Shown here: one piece after another, positions 54,115-64,000 of the stretch
Layout: each line of letters opens with the position of its first letter
How positions within the stretch are numbered: position 1 is the first letter of the stretch
NCBI RefSeq assembly: GCF_003660455.1
Contig: NZ_QZVR01000001.1
Span: 1-64,000, forward strand
Reading direction: 5' to 3'
DNA length: 64,000 nucleotides
Source of the DNA: Nocardioides ferulae
Lineage (GTDB): Bacteria; Actinomycetota; Actinomycetes; Propionibacteriales; Nocardioidaceae
Program-made: the position numbers and the translations under genes
Notes under the pieces: model-generated
The model's input: only the letters and a program-made list of their open reading frames with translations
What the model was told of the DNA's origin: nothing
The model's database searches: none

Positions 54115-54808
54115 CAAGCTCACCAACGGTGTCGTCGTGCGCGGCCTGGGGCGGTTCGGCCGCTCGCTCGCGCTGGAGCTCGCCGCGGACGGCGTCGAGG
54201 TGCTCGGCGTGGACGCCGACCCCCGGATCGTGCAGTCCCTGGCCGGGCGCCTCACCCACGTCGTCGAGGCCGACACCACCGACGAGGAAGCGATGCGGCA
54301 GCTCTCGGTCGGCGAGTTCGACGTCGCCGTGGTCGGTGTCGGCAATGACCTGGAGTCGAGCATCCTGTCGGCGTCGGTCGCGCTGTCGCTCGGCGTGCGC
54401 ACGGTGTGGGCGAAGGCGATCAGTGCGGCCCACGCCCGGATCCTGGGGCAGATCGGCGTGCACCATGTGGTGCGTCCCGAGCACGACATGGGTCGCCGCG
54501 TCGCCCACCTGGTGCGGGGCGGCATGATCGAGTACATCGAGTTCGACCAGGGCTATGCCTTCGCCAAGACCACCGCACCGCAGGCGCTGTACGGCCGTAG
54601 CCTCGGTGGCTACGGGGTGCGCGAGGAGTACGGCGTCACGGTGGTCGGCGTCAAGCCGGTCGGCGGGGAGTTCACTTACGCCACGGCCCAGACCGTCCTC
54701 CGCGCCGGAGACGAGATCATCGTGGCGGGTGCCACCGCACAGGTGGAGGCGTTTGCCAGCACGTCCCCGCCGGGCGAACGTCCTCGGCGTCGGAACTCCC
54801 GGGACTGA
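54107..54808 (+). CDS. trkA: TrkA/KtrA-type K+ channel regulator
   Basis: A 233-residue RCK protein. NAD(H)-binding GLGRFGRSLALEL begins near residue 13, the Asp of the second strand follows (GVDADP), and a TrkA_C domain (~150-222) closes it. It gates TrkH. The TTG start at 54107 overlaps the trkH end and follows GAAGGA. A short Arg-rich tail follows the RCK_C domain. Confidence 0.9.
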   Translation: MASKLTNGVVVRGLGRFGRSLALELAADGVEVLGVDADPRIVQSLAGRLTHVVEADTTDEEAMRQLSVGEFDVAVVGVGNDLESSILSASVALSLGVRTVWAKAISAAHARILGQIGVHHVVRPEHDMGRRVAHLVRGGMIEYIEFDQGYAFAKTTAPQALYGRSLGGYGVREEYGVTVVGVKPVGGEFTYATAQTVLRAGDEIIVAGATAQVEAFASTSPPGERPRRRNSRD

Positions 54809-54823
54809 CCGCCCGCGGCCGCG

Positions 54824-55465
54824 TCAGGTCGCGAGCAGCACGCCCGCGGCGATCAGTCCCTGCCCGACGTGGTAGGTCACCATCACCACCAGGTGGCCGT
54901 GGCGCACCGGCCGGGCGAACCGGTCCACGGCGAGCACGGCGTCGCTGACCACGAAGACGGTGGCTCCGAGAGCGACCAGCCAGATGCCGGTCAGCCACGC
55001 GAGCACCAGCATCGCCCCGACCACCAGGGAGTACGCCGCGACCGGCACCGCGAGCGCCCACCCCTCCTCGCGGTGCGTCGAAGGGAGCACGTCGCGGATG
55101 GCGTAGGCGACGGCCAGCAGCACCGGCGCCGCCAGCCAGGCCCACCGGGGGGCGGGCAGGCCGAGCGCGGCGAAGCAGGCCAGGTAGGCCAGGTGACCGA
55201 CCAGGAAGGCCGCCAGGCCGGCCCGGAACCGGGGCAGCGAGTCGGAGAGGAGCGCGACGTCGCCGGCCAGCCCGAAGGCGAGCGCGACCAGCAGCCAGCG
55301 GCCGGCGCTGGTGTCGGCTCCGCCCAGCAGGGCCACGGTCAGCAGTAGCGCGAGCAGGGTGGCGGGCTTGGCCCACCGCTCGAGCTCGCGGTGGCCGCGG
55401 GCCACGGCCCACCAGTCCACGACCGCGGGCACGGCACAGGCGGTCAACGCGATCTCGGCGGGCAC
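54824..55465 (-). CDS. YhhN family membrane protein (lysoplasmalogenase-like)
   Basis: A 213-residue protein with about eight helices. The motif GLAGDVALLSD (~85-95) with the conserved Asp residues, and VVSDAVLAVDRF near the C-terminus, define the YhhN/TMEM86 family, whose animal members hydrolyse lysoplasmalogens. Bacterial role uncertain. Opposite strand to trkA, converging on it. Confidence 0.85.
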   Translation of the reverse strand: MPAEIALTACAVPAVVDWWAVARGHRELERWAKPATLLALLLTVALLGGADTSAGRWLLVALAFGLAGDVALLSDSLPRFRAGLAAFLVGHLAYLACFAALGLPAPRWAWLAAPVLLAVAYAIRDVLPSTHREEGWALAVPVAAYSLVVGAMLVLAWLTGIWLVALGATVFVVSDAVLAVDRFARPVRHGHLVVMVTYHVGQGLIAAGVLLAT

Positions 55466-55500
55466 CGGGGCAGCATGCCAGTGCCCGGCACCGGGACGAC

Positions 55501-55535
55501 GAGAGGCCCGTCGGACGGTGTCCGACGGGCCTCTC
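55501..55535 (-). terminator. Terminator of the secreted protease gene
   Basis: A perfect 16-bp stem (GAGAGGCCCGTCGGAC and its complement, loop GGT), 33 bases after the protease stop. Long GC stem without a clear T-tract, typical of actinobacterial intrinsic terminators. Confidence 0.85.
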
Positions 55536-55567
55536 CAGGTGCTGCTCGTGCTACGAGATCGCTGCGC

Positions 55568-58459
55568 TCAGCCGTTCTCGCGGCCCGCGACCGCCGCGCG
55601 GCCCTTGCCGGCCTTGCAGACGACCACCTTCACGTCGTCGACGTACCAGCCGTCGATGCCGCCGCAACCGTCACGGCCCATCTCGAAGCGCACCCGCACC
55701 TTGTCGCCGGCGTTCACGCCGACCTTCTTGAGGTTGACGATCGAGGTGCCCCAGGAGCCGGTGACCACGCCGCCGTCGGTGCCGGTGAAGCCGGGCTCGC
55801 CGGCCAACGGGTTGGTGTTGCCCTCGGCGGCCGAGGCGATCTGCCCGGGCTCGTTGAACTCGTAGGCGCCGGCGGGGACGACCTTCCACTTGCCCTTGTT
55901 CACCTTCACCATGACCGTGCCGCCGTCGTAGCCGGCCTCGGTGGCGACGTAGTGGCGGAACTCCAGGAACCGGCCGACGCCGCCGGGCACCTTCACCCGG
56001 GGACTGATCAGCCCGTTGGAGCTGGAGATGTCGTTCGGGCCGGTCGAGCAGTCGCCGGCGTCCGGGGCCGGGGCGTAGGCGACCTTGCTGCCGGTGGCCG
56101 GGGCCTGGGCGGTGGCCCGCCACGGGAAGCTGCGGCCGCCGTCGTAGACGACGGTGCTGCTCCGCTTCCAGCCCTTGAGCCCCTTGCCGAAGCCCTCCTT
56201 GAAGACCGTGCGAGTGCGGGTGCCCTTGCCACAGGCGCCCGGGGCGCCCTTGGCCAGGAGCGGCTCGAAGTCGCACTGCTCAGGCGCCCGGCGCAGCTCG
56301 ACCGCCGCGGTCATCGCCGACACCGCCGCGCAGTCCTCGCCGGAGATGACCTCGTCGGAGGGACGCTGGTCACTGGTCGCGACCGACAGCTCGTTGATCG
56401 CCTGACCGGTCAGCTCGGCGCAGGACGCGGCCAAACCGTCGGCCAGGTCGGTGAAGTCCGAGGTCGGGGTCAGGTAGTTGGCCTGGGTGCGCCAGAAGAG
56501 GTGCGCGGCCTTGGTCAGCCCGATGCCGGGCACGCTCTGACCGTTGTAGTCGCCGCCGTCGACCAGCAGGGAGTAGGCGTGGTTCGGCACGCCGGAGTTG
56601 CTGTGCACCCCGCCCTGGTCGTCGGTGCTGCACTTGTACTCGGCGTCGGAGACCTTGCCGGGGTCGCCGTAGCAGGTCGGGTTCCACATGTCGCGGATCG
56701 CGCCGCCGAACGCCCGGTCGTTCTCGCCCGAGAGCCAACGGTGGGAGTCGACCTTCTCGTCCTCGTCGATGTCCTTGACCGTCACGTTGAGCGTGCCGGC
56801 CTCACGGAACTTCGCGGCGTCGGAGGTGCTGACCATCACGCCGTAGATGTCGGCCGTGCCGCTGATCGAGAACGGCTCGGGCGCCTCGGGGTCGTTGTTG
56901 CCGATCACGATGCCGGTGGCGCCGGCCTCCTCGGCGTTCTCGGCCTTGCTGGCGAACGTGCACACGCCACGGTCGACGTAGGCCCACTTGCCGGCGATGT
57001 CGGCGGCGTTGGTGAAGTCGTCACAGCCGTTGGTGTCGGTGTCGCCCTCGCCGGAGGCGTCCTTGGCGACCACCACGTCGGCGGTGACGCCCTCCTTGGT
57101 GAACGTCGGGCCGAACGACGCCGGGGCGGCCTCGCAGGGGCCGGCGACCGACTCGGGGGAGTTGATCGTCAGGCCCACGTGGCCGCGGGTGTACTGCGAG
57201 CAGAGACCGACCGGTCGCGGCGCCTGGTTGTTCTCGGAGTTCTCGTCCTGGCGGCCATTGAGCATGTCGACCGTCTCGCCCCAGATGTCGGAGAACGACT
57301 CGTTCATGGCGCCGGGCTGCCACTGGTAGATCAGGCCCGAGGTGTACTCGGTGTAGGCGTGCGCCCACTCGTGCGCGACCGTGTCGTCGGAGGTGACGTC
57401 GGTGCAGTAGTTGGTGGTCTGCCCGTTCCAGTTCGCGTTCGGGCAGGAGATGCGCGGGTCGTTGTTGACCGTGCGCATCGGGGCGCCCTGGGCGTCGTAG
57501 GAGTCGCGGCCGAAGGAGTTGAAGAAGAACCAGTAGGACTCGCCGGTGCCCTCTACCAGACGCTGCTGGTCCTCGTCGAGGTCACCGGGGAACGCGTCGC
57601 GCTCCTCCCAGATCAGGTCGAGGAAGACCGAGTCGTCGGCCGGGTCGTCGGGGGTGCCGCCGTTGTTCACCGTGGCCTCGTAGACCTCACGCTCGAGGTC
57701 GTGGGCGATCATCGAGTAGCGGTTGACCGGCTTGCCGGAGTTGGCGTCGAGGAAGACCATCTCGCGCACGTTCGCGTCGTTGGACACCTCGACCTGGTAG
57801 GCGAGCACCGCCTTGCCGGGCTCGCCGCGGGTCACGCCGTGGCGGTAGACGACCAGCTGGGCGTCCTTGGCCTCGATGCCGGAGACGTCGGCCTCGCCCT
57901 CGGCCCCGGGCCGGTCGGCCCGGACCAGGCTGACCGCGCGCTCCCCGGCCTCACCCTCGCTCAGCCGAGGCGAGACGCTGAGGTCGAGGGCGGGGGCGGC
58001 ATAGCCGTTGACGGCCGTGAGGTCGCCCTGCCTGTCCACGTGGGCGCGCAGCTCGGCCCCGAAGACGGGCACGCCCTGGTAGTCCTGGGCGAAGCTCACG
58101 GTCCAGCCGTACTGGTCCGCGCGGACGCCGGTCTGCCGCAGCTGGGCGGCAGAGGCCCCGAACGCCGCGGCGTACTTGTCGAGGTAGGCGTCGGCCTTCT
58201 CGGCGGCGCCCTGAGCGGAGGCGCCCCCCTCCGAGGGCATCAGGTCGCCGCCGCGCCCGGCGCGGACGAATCCGACCTTGCCGGTGGCTCGCTCCTTGGT
58301 GACGGCGACGCCGCCCTTGGCCTCGCCGCGCATCTGCTGCACCAGCGACTCGCCCGGTGTCGGCGCTGCCGGCGCCGCCTGCGCGGACATCCCGGGGACG
58401 GCTGCGAGCCCAGCCCCGAGAAGCGCCAGGCTGGTCAGCCCGGTCTTCAGATTTCTCAC
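55568..58459 (-). CDS. Secreted M4-type metalloprotease with PA-domain insert
   Basis: A 963-residue secreted protease. Signal peptide (1-~30, ending MSAQA), FTP-like propeptide (~35-240), then a thermolysin-type catalytic domain with HEWAH (363-367) and the third ligand Glu387 in NESFSDIWGE. A protease-associated (PA) domain (~440-545, RGVCTFASKAENAEEAGATG) is inserted inside the catalytic domain after the Glu helix, and an immune-inhibitor/MAM-like beta domain (~790-950) ends the protein. PA inserts of this kind may control substrate access. GTG 58459 is preferred as start. Its terminator is at 55501-55535. Confidence 0.9.
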   Translation of the reverse strand: MRNLKTGLTSLALLGAGLAAVPGMSAQAAPAAPTPGESLVQQMRGEAKGGVAVTKERATGKVGFVRAGRGGDLMPSEGGASAQGAAEKADAYLDKYAAAFGASAAQLRQTGVRADQYGWTVSFAQDYQGVPVFGAELRAHVDRQGDLTAVNGYAAPALDLSVSPRLSEGEAGERAVSLVRADRPGAEGEADVSGIEAKDAQLVVYRHGVTRGEPGKAVLAYQVEVSNDANVREMVFLDANSGKPVNRYSMIAHDLEREVYEATVNNGGTPDDPADDSVFLDLIWEERDAFPGDLDEDQQRLVEGTGESYWFFFNSFGRDSYDAQGAPMRTVNNDPRISCPNANWNGQTTNYCTDVTSDDTVAHEWAHAYTEYTSGLIYQWQPGAMNESFSDIWGETVDMLNGRQDENSENNQAPRPVGLCSQYTRGHVGLTINSPESVAGPCEAAPASFGPTFTKEGVTADVVVAKDASGEGDTDTNGCDDFTNAADIAGKWAYVDRGVCTFASKAENAEEAGATGIVIGNNDPEAPEPFSISGTADIYGVMVSTSDAAKFREAGTLNVTVKDIDEDEKVDSHRWLSGENDRAFGGAIRDMWNPTCYGDPGKVSDAEYKCSTDDQGGVHSNSGVPNHAYSLLVDGGDYNGQSVPGIGLTKAAHLFWRTQANYLTPTSDFTDLADGLAASCAELTGQAINELSVATSDQRPSDEVISGEDCAAVSAMTAAVELRRAPEQCDFEPLLAKGAPGACGKGTRTRTVFKEGFGKGLKGWKRSSTVVYDGGRSFPWRATAQAPATGSKVAYAPAPDAGDCSTGPNDISSSNGLISPRVKVPGGVGRFLEFRHYVATEAGYDGGTVMVKVNKGKWKVVPAGAYEFNEPGQIASAAEGNTNPLAGEPGFTGTDGGVVTGSWGTSIVNLKKVGVNAGDKVRVRFEMGRDGCGGIDGWYVDDVKVVVCKAGKGRAAVAGRENG

Positions 58460-58686
58460 GAGTGGTAGCCCTTCATGTCGTGACCGGCCCGCCTCCGAGT
58501 GGAGAGCCGAGGTTGGCACCCTAGGGACCTCGGCCGGAGTGGGTCCAGGGTGGCGGGACAAATCGCTGCGAGATCGTGCTGTGGCCGCAACGTTTCCCAC
58601 CCGCAGGGGTGGGGTGGGCGGCTCCGGAGCGACACGCACCACTGTGGTCACTGTGACTGGTGTGACGGTGGCCTAGGTTGGTCACC

Positions 58687-61401
58687 ATGGCGACCCGTAC
58701 GTCTTCCCCGCCGGGGTCGCGGAGCAAGAGCACGTCCTCGACCCGGTCTGGAAGCAGCACCGGCAAGAGCGGCTCGAGCACCCGATCCCGGAGTGCAGGC
58801 ACCAGCCGCAGCACGGCCACGCGCCGTCCCGCGGCCGGCTCGACGCGCTCACGCAGCACGAGCAAGACCAGCAAGAGCAAGGCGAGGCCGGCGCCGCGCG
58901 CGGTGCGCAACGGTCCCGGCCCCATCGCTCGGCTGTTCACCGCGATCGCCCGCGGCATCGCCGCGGTCTGGCTGGGGATCGCCCACGGCCTCGGCGCCGT
59001 CGCCAGGAGCATCGGGCGCACCGCCCGCGACCTGGAGCCCGAGCACCGACGTGACGGCGCCGGGCTCCTGCTCTTCGCCCTGGCGGTGGTGACCGCTGCC
59101 GCGGTCTGGTTCCAGGTGCCGGGCGCCGTGCTCGAGACGACCCGCACCGCCGTGGCCGGCTCGGTCGGCAAGGTCGGCTGGCTGGTGCCGCTGGCGCTGG
59201 TCTACGTCGGGTGGCGCACCATGCGCGACCCCATCCGCAACGGCCCGGCCGGGCGCCAGGTCATCGGCTGGACCGCGCTCTCCTTCGGCCTGCTCGGCCT
59301 GGTCCACATCGCCAACGGCAGCCCGCAGCCGGTCGCCGGCGACGCCAGCGAGCTGCAGGGCGCCGGGGGAGCCGTGGGCTTCGTGGTCTCCTCGCTGCTG
59401 CTCGACCTGCTGCGCTCGGCGTACGTCGTGGTGCCGCTGCTGGTGCTGCTCGGGGCCTTCGGGGTGCTGGTGATCACCGCGACCCCGGTCTACCAGGTGC
59501 CGGCCCGGCTCGCCGAGCTGCGCGACCACCTGCTCGGCCGGCACCACGAGAGCGAGGCCGACGCGGGAGCCGACGGTGCCGAGGCGCGAGGGTCGAAGTC
59601 CAAGCGGCGCCGCTCCACCGACGCCGCGGACCCCGACGATCTGCTGCCGAGCGGCGACCCCGCCTACGACACGCCGGTGCTGGAGGACCGCGAGGTCCGC
59701 AAGCGGCGCAAGCGGGAGGCCGACGCGCTCGACGTGGCCCTCGGACTCGAGGACCAGGCCGGTGCGGCCGACGCCGGCATCGACATCTTCGACCCGGCCG
59801 CGGCCGTGGTCGACATCCCCGTCCCGGCCGACCCCGCGGGCCAGGCCGCCGACCCGGACGCCAAGGTCGAGCTCGAGCCCCCGCCGCACTCGCCGCTGCC
59901 GCCGCGCGTGGAGCAGCTGGCGCTGGCCGGCGACGTCACCTACCACCTGCCCGGCGGCGAGGTGCTCAAGCCGGGCTCACCGCACAAGCCGCGCTCCAAG
60001 GCCAGCGACGCCGTCGTCGAGCGGCTCACCCAGGTGATGGAGGAGTTCGGGATCGACGCCCAGGTCACCGGCTACACCCGGGGCCCCACCGTGACCCGCT
60101 ACGAGGTTGAGCTCGGTCCGGCCGTGAAGGTCGAGAAGGTCACCGCGCTGAGCAAGAACATCGCCTATGCGGTGGCCTCGGCCGACGTGCGGATCCTCAG
60201 CCCGATCCCCGGCAAGTCCGCGATCGGCATCGAGATCCCGAACATCGACAAGGAGATCGTCTCCCTCGGCGACGTGCTGCGCTCCAACACCGCGCGCTCG
60301 GACCACCACCCGATGGTCACCGGCCTCGGCAAGGACGTCGAGGGCGGCTACGTCGTGGCCAACCTGGCGAAGATGCCGCACCTGCTGGTCGCGGGCGCCA
60401 CCGGCTCCGGCAAGTCCAGCTTCATCAACTCGATGATCACCTCGATCCTGATGCGTTCCACGCCCGACGAGGTGCGGATGATCATGGTCGACCCCAAGCG
60501 GGTCGAGCTGAACGCCTACGAGGGTGTGCCCCACCTGATCACCCCGATCATCACCAACCCGAAGAAGGCAGCCGAGGCGCTGGCCTGGGTGGTTCGCGAG
60601 ATGGATTTGCGCTACGACGACCTGGCCAACTTCGGGTTCCGCCACGTCGACGACTTCAACAAGGCGGTGCGGGCGGGCAAGGTCGAGCTGCCGCCGGGCA
60701 GCGAGCGCGAGCTCTCGCCGTACCCCTACCTGCTGGTGATCGTCGACGAGCTGGCCGACCTGATGATGGTCGCCCCCCGCGACGTCGAGGACGCCGTCGT
60801 CCGGATCACCCAGCTGGCCCGGGCCGCCGGCATCCACCTCGTGCTGGCGACCCAGCGTCCCTCGGTCGACGTCGTCACCGGCCTGATCAAGGCCAACGTG
60901 CCCTCGCGGCTGGCGTTCGCGACCTCGTCGCTGGCCGACAGCCGGGTCATCCTCGACCAGCCCGGAGCCGAGAAGCTGGTCGGCCAGGGTGACGGGCTCT
61001 TCCTGCCGATGGGCGCCTCGAAGCCGATCCGGGTGCAGGGGTCGTGGGTCACCGAGGCCGAGATCCACCAGGTCGTCAAGCACTGCAAGTCCCAGCTGCA
61101 GCCCTCCTACCGCGAGGACGTCACCGCCCCCGCGCAGAGCAAGCGAGAGCTGGACGACGACATCGGCGACGACCTCGACCTGGTGATCCAGGCGGTCGAG
61201 CTGGTGGTGTCGACCCAGTTCGGCTCCACCTCGATGCTGCAACGCAAGCTCCGGGTCGGCTTCGCCAAGGCCGGCCGGCTGATGGACATCCTCGAGAGCC
61301 GTGGCGTGGTCGGGCCGAGCGAAGGCTCCAAGGCCCGCGACGTGCTCGTCAAGCCCGACGAGATCGACGGCGTGATCGCGACCCTCCAGGGGGAGATGTG
61401 A
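58687..61401 (+). CDS. ftsK: DNA translocase FtsK/SpoIIIE
   Basis: A 904-residue DNA pump for chromosome segregation at division. A long basic, Ser/Thr-rich N-terminal tail (~1-75) precedes four membrane helices (~120-260), a charged linker, and the motor with P-loop GATGSGKSS (570-578) and Walker [14 protein letters not shown]. The gamma winged helix (~835-904) reading KOPS-like sites ends the protein. TAGGTT lies 7 bases before ATG 58687 (leaderless). Confidence 0.95.
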   Translation: MATRTSSPPGSRSKSTSSTRSGSSTGKSGSSTRSRSAGTSRSTATRRPAAGSTRSRSTSKTSKSKARPAPRAVRNGPGPIARLFTAIARGIAAVWLGIAHGLGAVARSIGRTARDLEPEHRRDGAGLLLFALAVVTAAAVWFQVPGAVLETTRTAVAGSVGKVGWLVPLALVYVGWRTMRDPIRNGPAGRQVIGWTALSFGLLGLVHIANGSPQPVAGDASELQGAGGAVGFVVSSLLLDLLRSAYVVVPLLVLLGAFGVLVITATPVYQVPARLAELRDHLLGRHHESEADAGADGAEARGSKSKRRRSTDAADPDDLLPSGDPAYDTPVLEDREVRKRRKREADALDVALGLEDQAGAADAGIDIFDPAAAVVDIPVPADPAGQAADPDAKVELEPPPHSPLPPRVEQLALAGDVTYHLPGGEVLKPGSPHKPRSKASDAVVERLTQVMEEFGIDAQVTGYTRGPTVTRYEVELGPAVKVEKVTALSKNIAYAVASADVRILSPIPGKSAIGIEIPNIDKEIVSLGDVLRSNTARSDHHPMVTGLGKDVEGGYVVANLAKMPHLLVAGATGSGKSSFINSMITSILMRSTPDEVRMIMVDPKRVELNAYEGVPHLITPIITNPKKAAEALAWVVREMDLRYDDLANFGFRHVDDFNKAVRAGKVELPPGSERELSPYPYLLVIVDELADLMMVAPRDVEDAVVRITQLARAAGIHLVLATQRPSVDVVTGLIKANVPSRLAFATSSLADSRVILDQPGAEKLVGQGDGLFLPMGASKPIRVQGSWVTEAEIHQVVKHCKSQLQPSYREDVTAPAQSKRELDDDIGDDLDLVIQAVELVVSTQFGSTSMLQRKLRVGFAKAGRLMDILESRGVVGPSEGSKARDVLVKPDEIDGVIATLQGEM

Positions 61402-63311
61402 ACCACCCACAGCCCACCGACCTCCGAGCCGACCGAGCGCGCAACCGGGACGGTGAACCCGACCAGCGCGACACGCTCGACGCGCCGGCACACGACGAAC
61501 CGGTGGTCGTCGCGGCCCCGGACGCCCTCGAAGTACGCCGCAACGCACCGCTCGCCGCGGCCGTCGGGGTCGCCGCCGCTGCGGTGGCGATCGCCTACCT
61601 GGGTCGCGCCTCCGCCACCGGTGGGGTGCTCGACTGGGCGCTGTGCGGGGGGCTCGCCGCGTTGGCGGTCGTGCACCTGCTCGGCTTCCTCGACTCCCGC
61701 GCGCCACTGCTGGTGGCCGACGCGCACGGCGTCCGGATCCGGCTCGGCCGCACCTGGCAGGGCGTCCCGTGGGCCGACGTCGAGAGCGTCGAGGTGTCCA
61801 GGCGGCGCGGCCTGATCCGAGACGGCGCGCTGAGGATCCACCCGCACGCCGAGGAAGCGCTCATCGCGGGCCTCGACGCCGCCGGCCGCCGGCGCGCAGC
61901 CTGGGCCCGCCGGCTGCGCGGTGCCTCGCTGTCGGTCCCGCTCTCGGTCTCGACCCGCGTGGTGGCCGCCGAGCGTGACCTGGTCGTGGCGCTGGACCGG
62001 CTGGTCGCCGCGGGCGCTCACCCGGTCGACGTGGTCGACCTCGACGCTGAGCGGGACGTGGTCGACCTGACGGCGCAGCACACCGAACTCGACACGGAGC
62101 CGCAGCTCGACGGTGAGCTCGGGCACCGGGAGGACCCTGCGGTCGTTGGCGAGACCGGTCCTCACGAGCAGACCGAGGCAGCCGTGGAGACCCCGACCAG
62201 CAGGCGCCGGCTGCCCGACCTCCGGCCCGGGTTGGCCCGCGGCATCGGCGCGCTGGCCGCGCGCCTCCCGCGACGCACCCTCGACGCGCCGCTGAGTGAG
62301 ACGGCCACCTCGGTCGGGGAGCCCGAGGAGCCCTCGACGACGCCGGAGCCGAGCCGTGAGCCGGTGTCCGCGAGCCGCTCCGAGCTGCTGCTCGACGACC
62401 CCGATGCGACCGAGGTCCACGACGCCGTCGACCTGCGCGGGGACGGCCGGGAGCTGCGCCGGCCCGGGCATGTCAGCCTGGTCGAGGACACCGTCGTGTG
62501 GAGCGACCGCGTTCCCCGGCTCGGCGGCCTCGACGCCGGCGAGGGCCGGGTGCTCATCGACGACCTCGCCGACCGGGCCGCTGCCGAGCCGGCTGCCGAT
62601 CCGGTGATCGGCCCGCAGCTGGCGGCCGCGCGCGGCCGGCTGGGCCTCAGCGTCGACCAGCTCGCCGAGCGCACCCGGATCCGCCCCCACGTCATCGAGT
62701 CGCTCGAGGTCGACGACTTCGTGCCGTGCGGCGGCGACTTCTACGCCCGCGGCCACCTGCGCACGCTCGCGCGGGTGCTCGGGCTCGACGCCGGCCCGCT
62801 GCTCGCGGCGTACGACGAGCGGTACGCCGACGCCGAGATCAGCCCGCGCCGGGTCTTCGAGGCCGAGCTGGCCGGCGGTCCGCACGGACCGATCCGCGGC
62901 ACCCGAGGTGGGCCCAACTGGTCGGTGCTGGTCGCGGCGGTGATGGCACTGGTGCTGGTGTGGTCGGTCGCCCGGCTGCTCACCGACGGGCCGATCGCGG
63001 TCGACGACACCCCCGCACTCAACGGATCGCCCGGGCTGGGCCTCAGCGGCAGCGGCCAGAAGCTGGCCGAACCGGTCCCGGTGGTGCTCACCGCGGCAGG
63101 CGGCGGAGCCCACGTGGTGGTGCGCGACGGCGGCGGTCGGGTGGTCTTCACCGGTGACGTGGCGTTCGGCGACTCCCGCGAGCTCGAGGTCTCGCCTCCG
63201 GTCCGGGTGCAGTCGTCCGACGGGTCCCTAGAGGTGAGCGTGGCCGGCGGCGAACCCGACACCCTCGGCTCCATCGGCGAGCCCGCCCAGAACACCTTCC
63301 TGGCGCCCTGA
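61398..63311 (+). CDS. RodZ-like protein with N-terminal PH-like membrane domain
   Basis: A 637-residue protein starting at GTG 61398, overlapping the ftsK stop. N-terminal half: two membrane helices (~51-95) then a PH-like module ([22 protein letters not shown], ~114-135). A long acidic/Arg linker with repeated charged stretches spans ~210-390. C-terminal half: RodZ-type helix-turn-helix ([21 protein letters not shown], ~408-428), a membrane helix (~512-532) and a DUF4115-like beta domain. RodZ links MreB-type cell-shape machinery to the membrane; the fusion with an N-terminal PH-like part is unusual to me. The ftsK context fits cell division. Confidence 0.75.
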   Translation: MNHPQPTDLRADRARNRDGEPDQRDTLDAPAHDEPVVVAAPDALEVRRNAPLAAAVGVAAAAVAIAYLGRASATGGVLDWALCGGLAALAVVHLLGFLDSRAPLLVADAHGVRIRLGRTWQGVPWADVESVEVSRRRGLIRDGALRIHPHAEEALIAGLDAAGRRRAAWARRLRGASLSVPLSVSTRVVAAERDLVVALDRLVAAGAHPVDVVDLDAERDVVDLTAQHTELDTEPQLDGELGHREDPAVVGETGPHEQTEAAVETPTSRRRLPDLRPGLARGIGALAARLPRRTLDAPLSETATSVGEPEEPSTTPEPSREPVSASRSELLLDDPDATEVHDAVDLRGDGRELRRPGHVSLVEDTVVWSDRVPRLGGLDAGEGRVLIDDLADRAAAEPAADPVIGPQLAAARGRLGLSVDQLAERTRIRPHVIESLEVDDFVPCGGDFYARGHLRTLARVLGLDAGPLLAAYDERYADAEISPRRVFEAELAGGPHGPIRGTRGGPNWSVLVAAVMALVLVWSVARLLTDGPIAVDDTPALNGSPGLGLSGSGQKLAEPVPVVLTAAGGGAHVVVRDGGGRVVFTGDVAFGDSRELEVSPPVRVQSSDGSLEVSVAGGEPDTLGSIGEPAQNTFLAP

Positions 63312-63321
63312 TCCCGGCGCT

Positions 63322-63357
63322 GCGGTGACCGCCGTCCGGCGTGACGGCGGTCACCGC
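63322..63357 (+). terminator. Terminator after the RodZ-like gene
   Basis: A perfect 15-bp stem GCGGTGACCGCCGTC with its complement and loop CGGCGT, 10 bases after the stop codon. Ends the ftsK-RodZ transcript. Confidence 0.85.
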
Positions 63358-63422
63358 ACCCGCATGGCCGAACCCCACGAATCAGGCACCCGGCCGTCCA
63401 GACGGCATACTCGACCGCGATC

Positions 63423-64000
63423 ATGACGACCACCTCCGCATCTCCCAGCCCCCAGGCCGACCCGTCCACTCCGCACGACCCCGGCGCCCCGCTGTCGGTG
63501 GCGTTCGTGACGCTCGGGTGCGCTCGCAACGAGGTCGACTCCGAGGAGCTCGCCGGCCGCCTGGAGGCCGAGGGCTTCCGGCTGGTCGACGACCCCGAGG
63601 ACGCCGAGACGGTCGTGGTGAACACCTGCGGTTTCGTGGAGGCCGCGAAGAAGGACTCGGTCGACATGCTGCTGGAGGCGTCGCAGCTCAAGGACGGCTC
63701 CGCCGCCCCCGGCGGCCGGGCACGCGCGGTGGTGGCCGTCGGCTGCCTCGCCGAGCGCTACGGCGCCGAGCTGGCCGACTCGTTGCCCGAGGCCGATGCG
63801 GTGCTCGGGTTCGACGACTACCCGCAGATCGCTGCGCGGCTGCGCGCGGTGGTCGCGGGGGAGACCCACCAGGCGCACACACCGCAGGACCGGCGCAAGC
63901 TGCTGCCGATCAGCCCGGTCGAGCGCGGCGCCGTCACGCAGGCGCTCTCGATGCCCGGCCACGGCGCCGACGCGGCGTCGGTCGGCAGTGGTGGTCCGGC
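63423..64000 (+). CDS. rimO: Ribosomal protein S12 methylthiotransferase RimO (5' part)
   Basis: The first 192 residues of RimO, cut by the window end. The UPF0004 domain is recognisable: [20 protein letters not shown] with Cys of the first cluster, [15 protein letters not shown] with the second, and [13 protein letters not shown] with the third. RimO is a radical SAM enzyme that methylthiolates Asp88 of S12; its SAM domain lies beyond the window. ATG 63423 is preceded by CATACT at 11 bases. Confidence 0.93.
   Translation, partial: MTTTSASPSPQADPSTPHDPGAPLSVAFVTLGCARNEVDSEELAGRLEAEGFRLVDDPEDAETVVVNTCGFVEAAKKDSVDMLLEASQLKDGSAAPGGRARAVVAVGCLAERYGAELADSLPEADAVLGFDDYPQIAARLRAVVAGETHQAHTPQDRRKLLPISPVERGAVTQALSMPGHGADAASVGSGGP

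Noticed and set aside
50596..54537. A 1313-codon open frame on the minus strand across dapA, rnj, trkH and trkA
   Set aside because: It is antisense to well-recognised genes, is rich in Asp, His, Val and Gln as expected for the reverse of GC-rich codons, and shows no domain.

Overview
The window is high-GC actinobacterial DNA, most likely from Nocardioides or a close relative (Propionibacteriales). Signs of this are the very high third-position GC, the F420-type LLM oxidoreductase, a DUF4191 protein next to lipA/lipB, a GlnR-type box at glnA, and many leaderless genes with a TAnnnT box 6-8 nt before the start codon.

The window has two unlike parts. Bases ~80-28,970 form an accessory cation-homeostasis island that abuts the 3' end of glnA. 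Imperfect direct repeats resembling the glnA 3' end occur at both of its edges (79-103; 28939-28968; glnA end 29048-29068). Four good yybP-ykoY (Mn2+) riboswitches (~539, ~3718, ~5975, ~25886) and one degenerate copy (~24755) punctuate the island. They stand ahead of: (1) DUF2784 and a GT-C glycosyltransferase; (2) TerC plus a release-factor-like (baeRF) protein, with a heliorhodopsin gene divergent from the same promoter region; (3) a complete V/A-type ATPase (D-G-I-K-E-C-F-A-B) joined by ATGA overlaps to a Ca2+/Mn2+-type P-ATPase, followed by a CaCA Na+/Ca2+ exchanger and a full Mrp Na+/H+ antiporter (A+B fused, C-G); (4) a universal stress protein broken by a stop codon and a winged-helix regulator; (5) a small membrane ORF, a novel duplicated-domain protein and a second baeRF-like protein.

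My working model is one Mn2+-gated (and possibly light-linked) module. Mn2+ would switch on TerC and the pumps, the V/A-ATPase and Mrp would set the H+/Na+ gradients, CaCA and the P-ATPase would move Ca2+/Mn2+, and the baeRF-like proteins would act at the ribosome. The parts are seen in the sequence; the joint function is inference.

Bases 29,054-64,000 are ordinary core genome: glnA, an RDD protein, an LppX-like lipoprotein, DUF4191, lipA, an ABC exporter, lipB, a GNAT, a TIGR01777 epimerase, the 2-oxoacid dehydrogenase E2 and E3, pepA, gcvT, phzF-like, thyA, dfrA, an LLM oxidoreductase, flavodoxin, dapA, rnj, trkH/trkA, a YhhN protein, a secreted M4 protease with a PA insert, ftsK, a RodZ-like protein and the start of rimO. 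Intergenic palindromic repeats (two 50-nt copies; a cluster of 18-nt units) lie here.

Three genes are interrupted: V-ATPase subunit I by an extra G in a G7 run, trkH by a missing base, and the stress protein by an in-frame TGA. The first two could be assembly errors. No rRNA, tRNA, CRISPR array, integrase or transposase was found.
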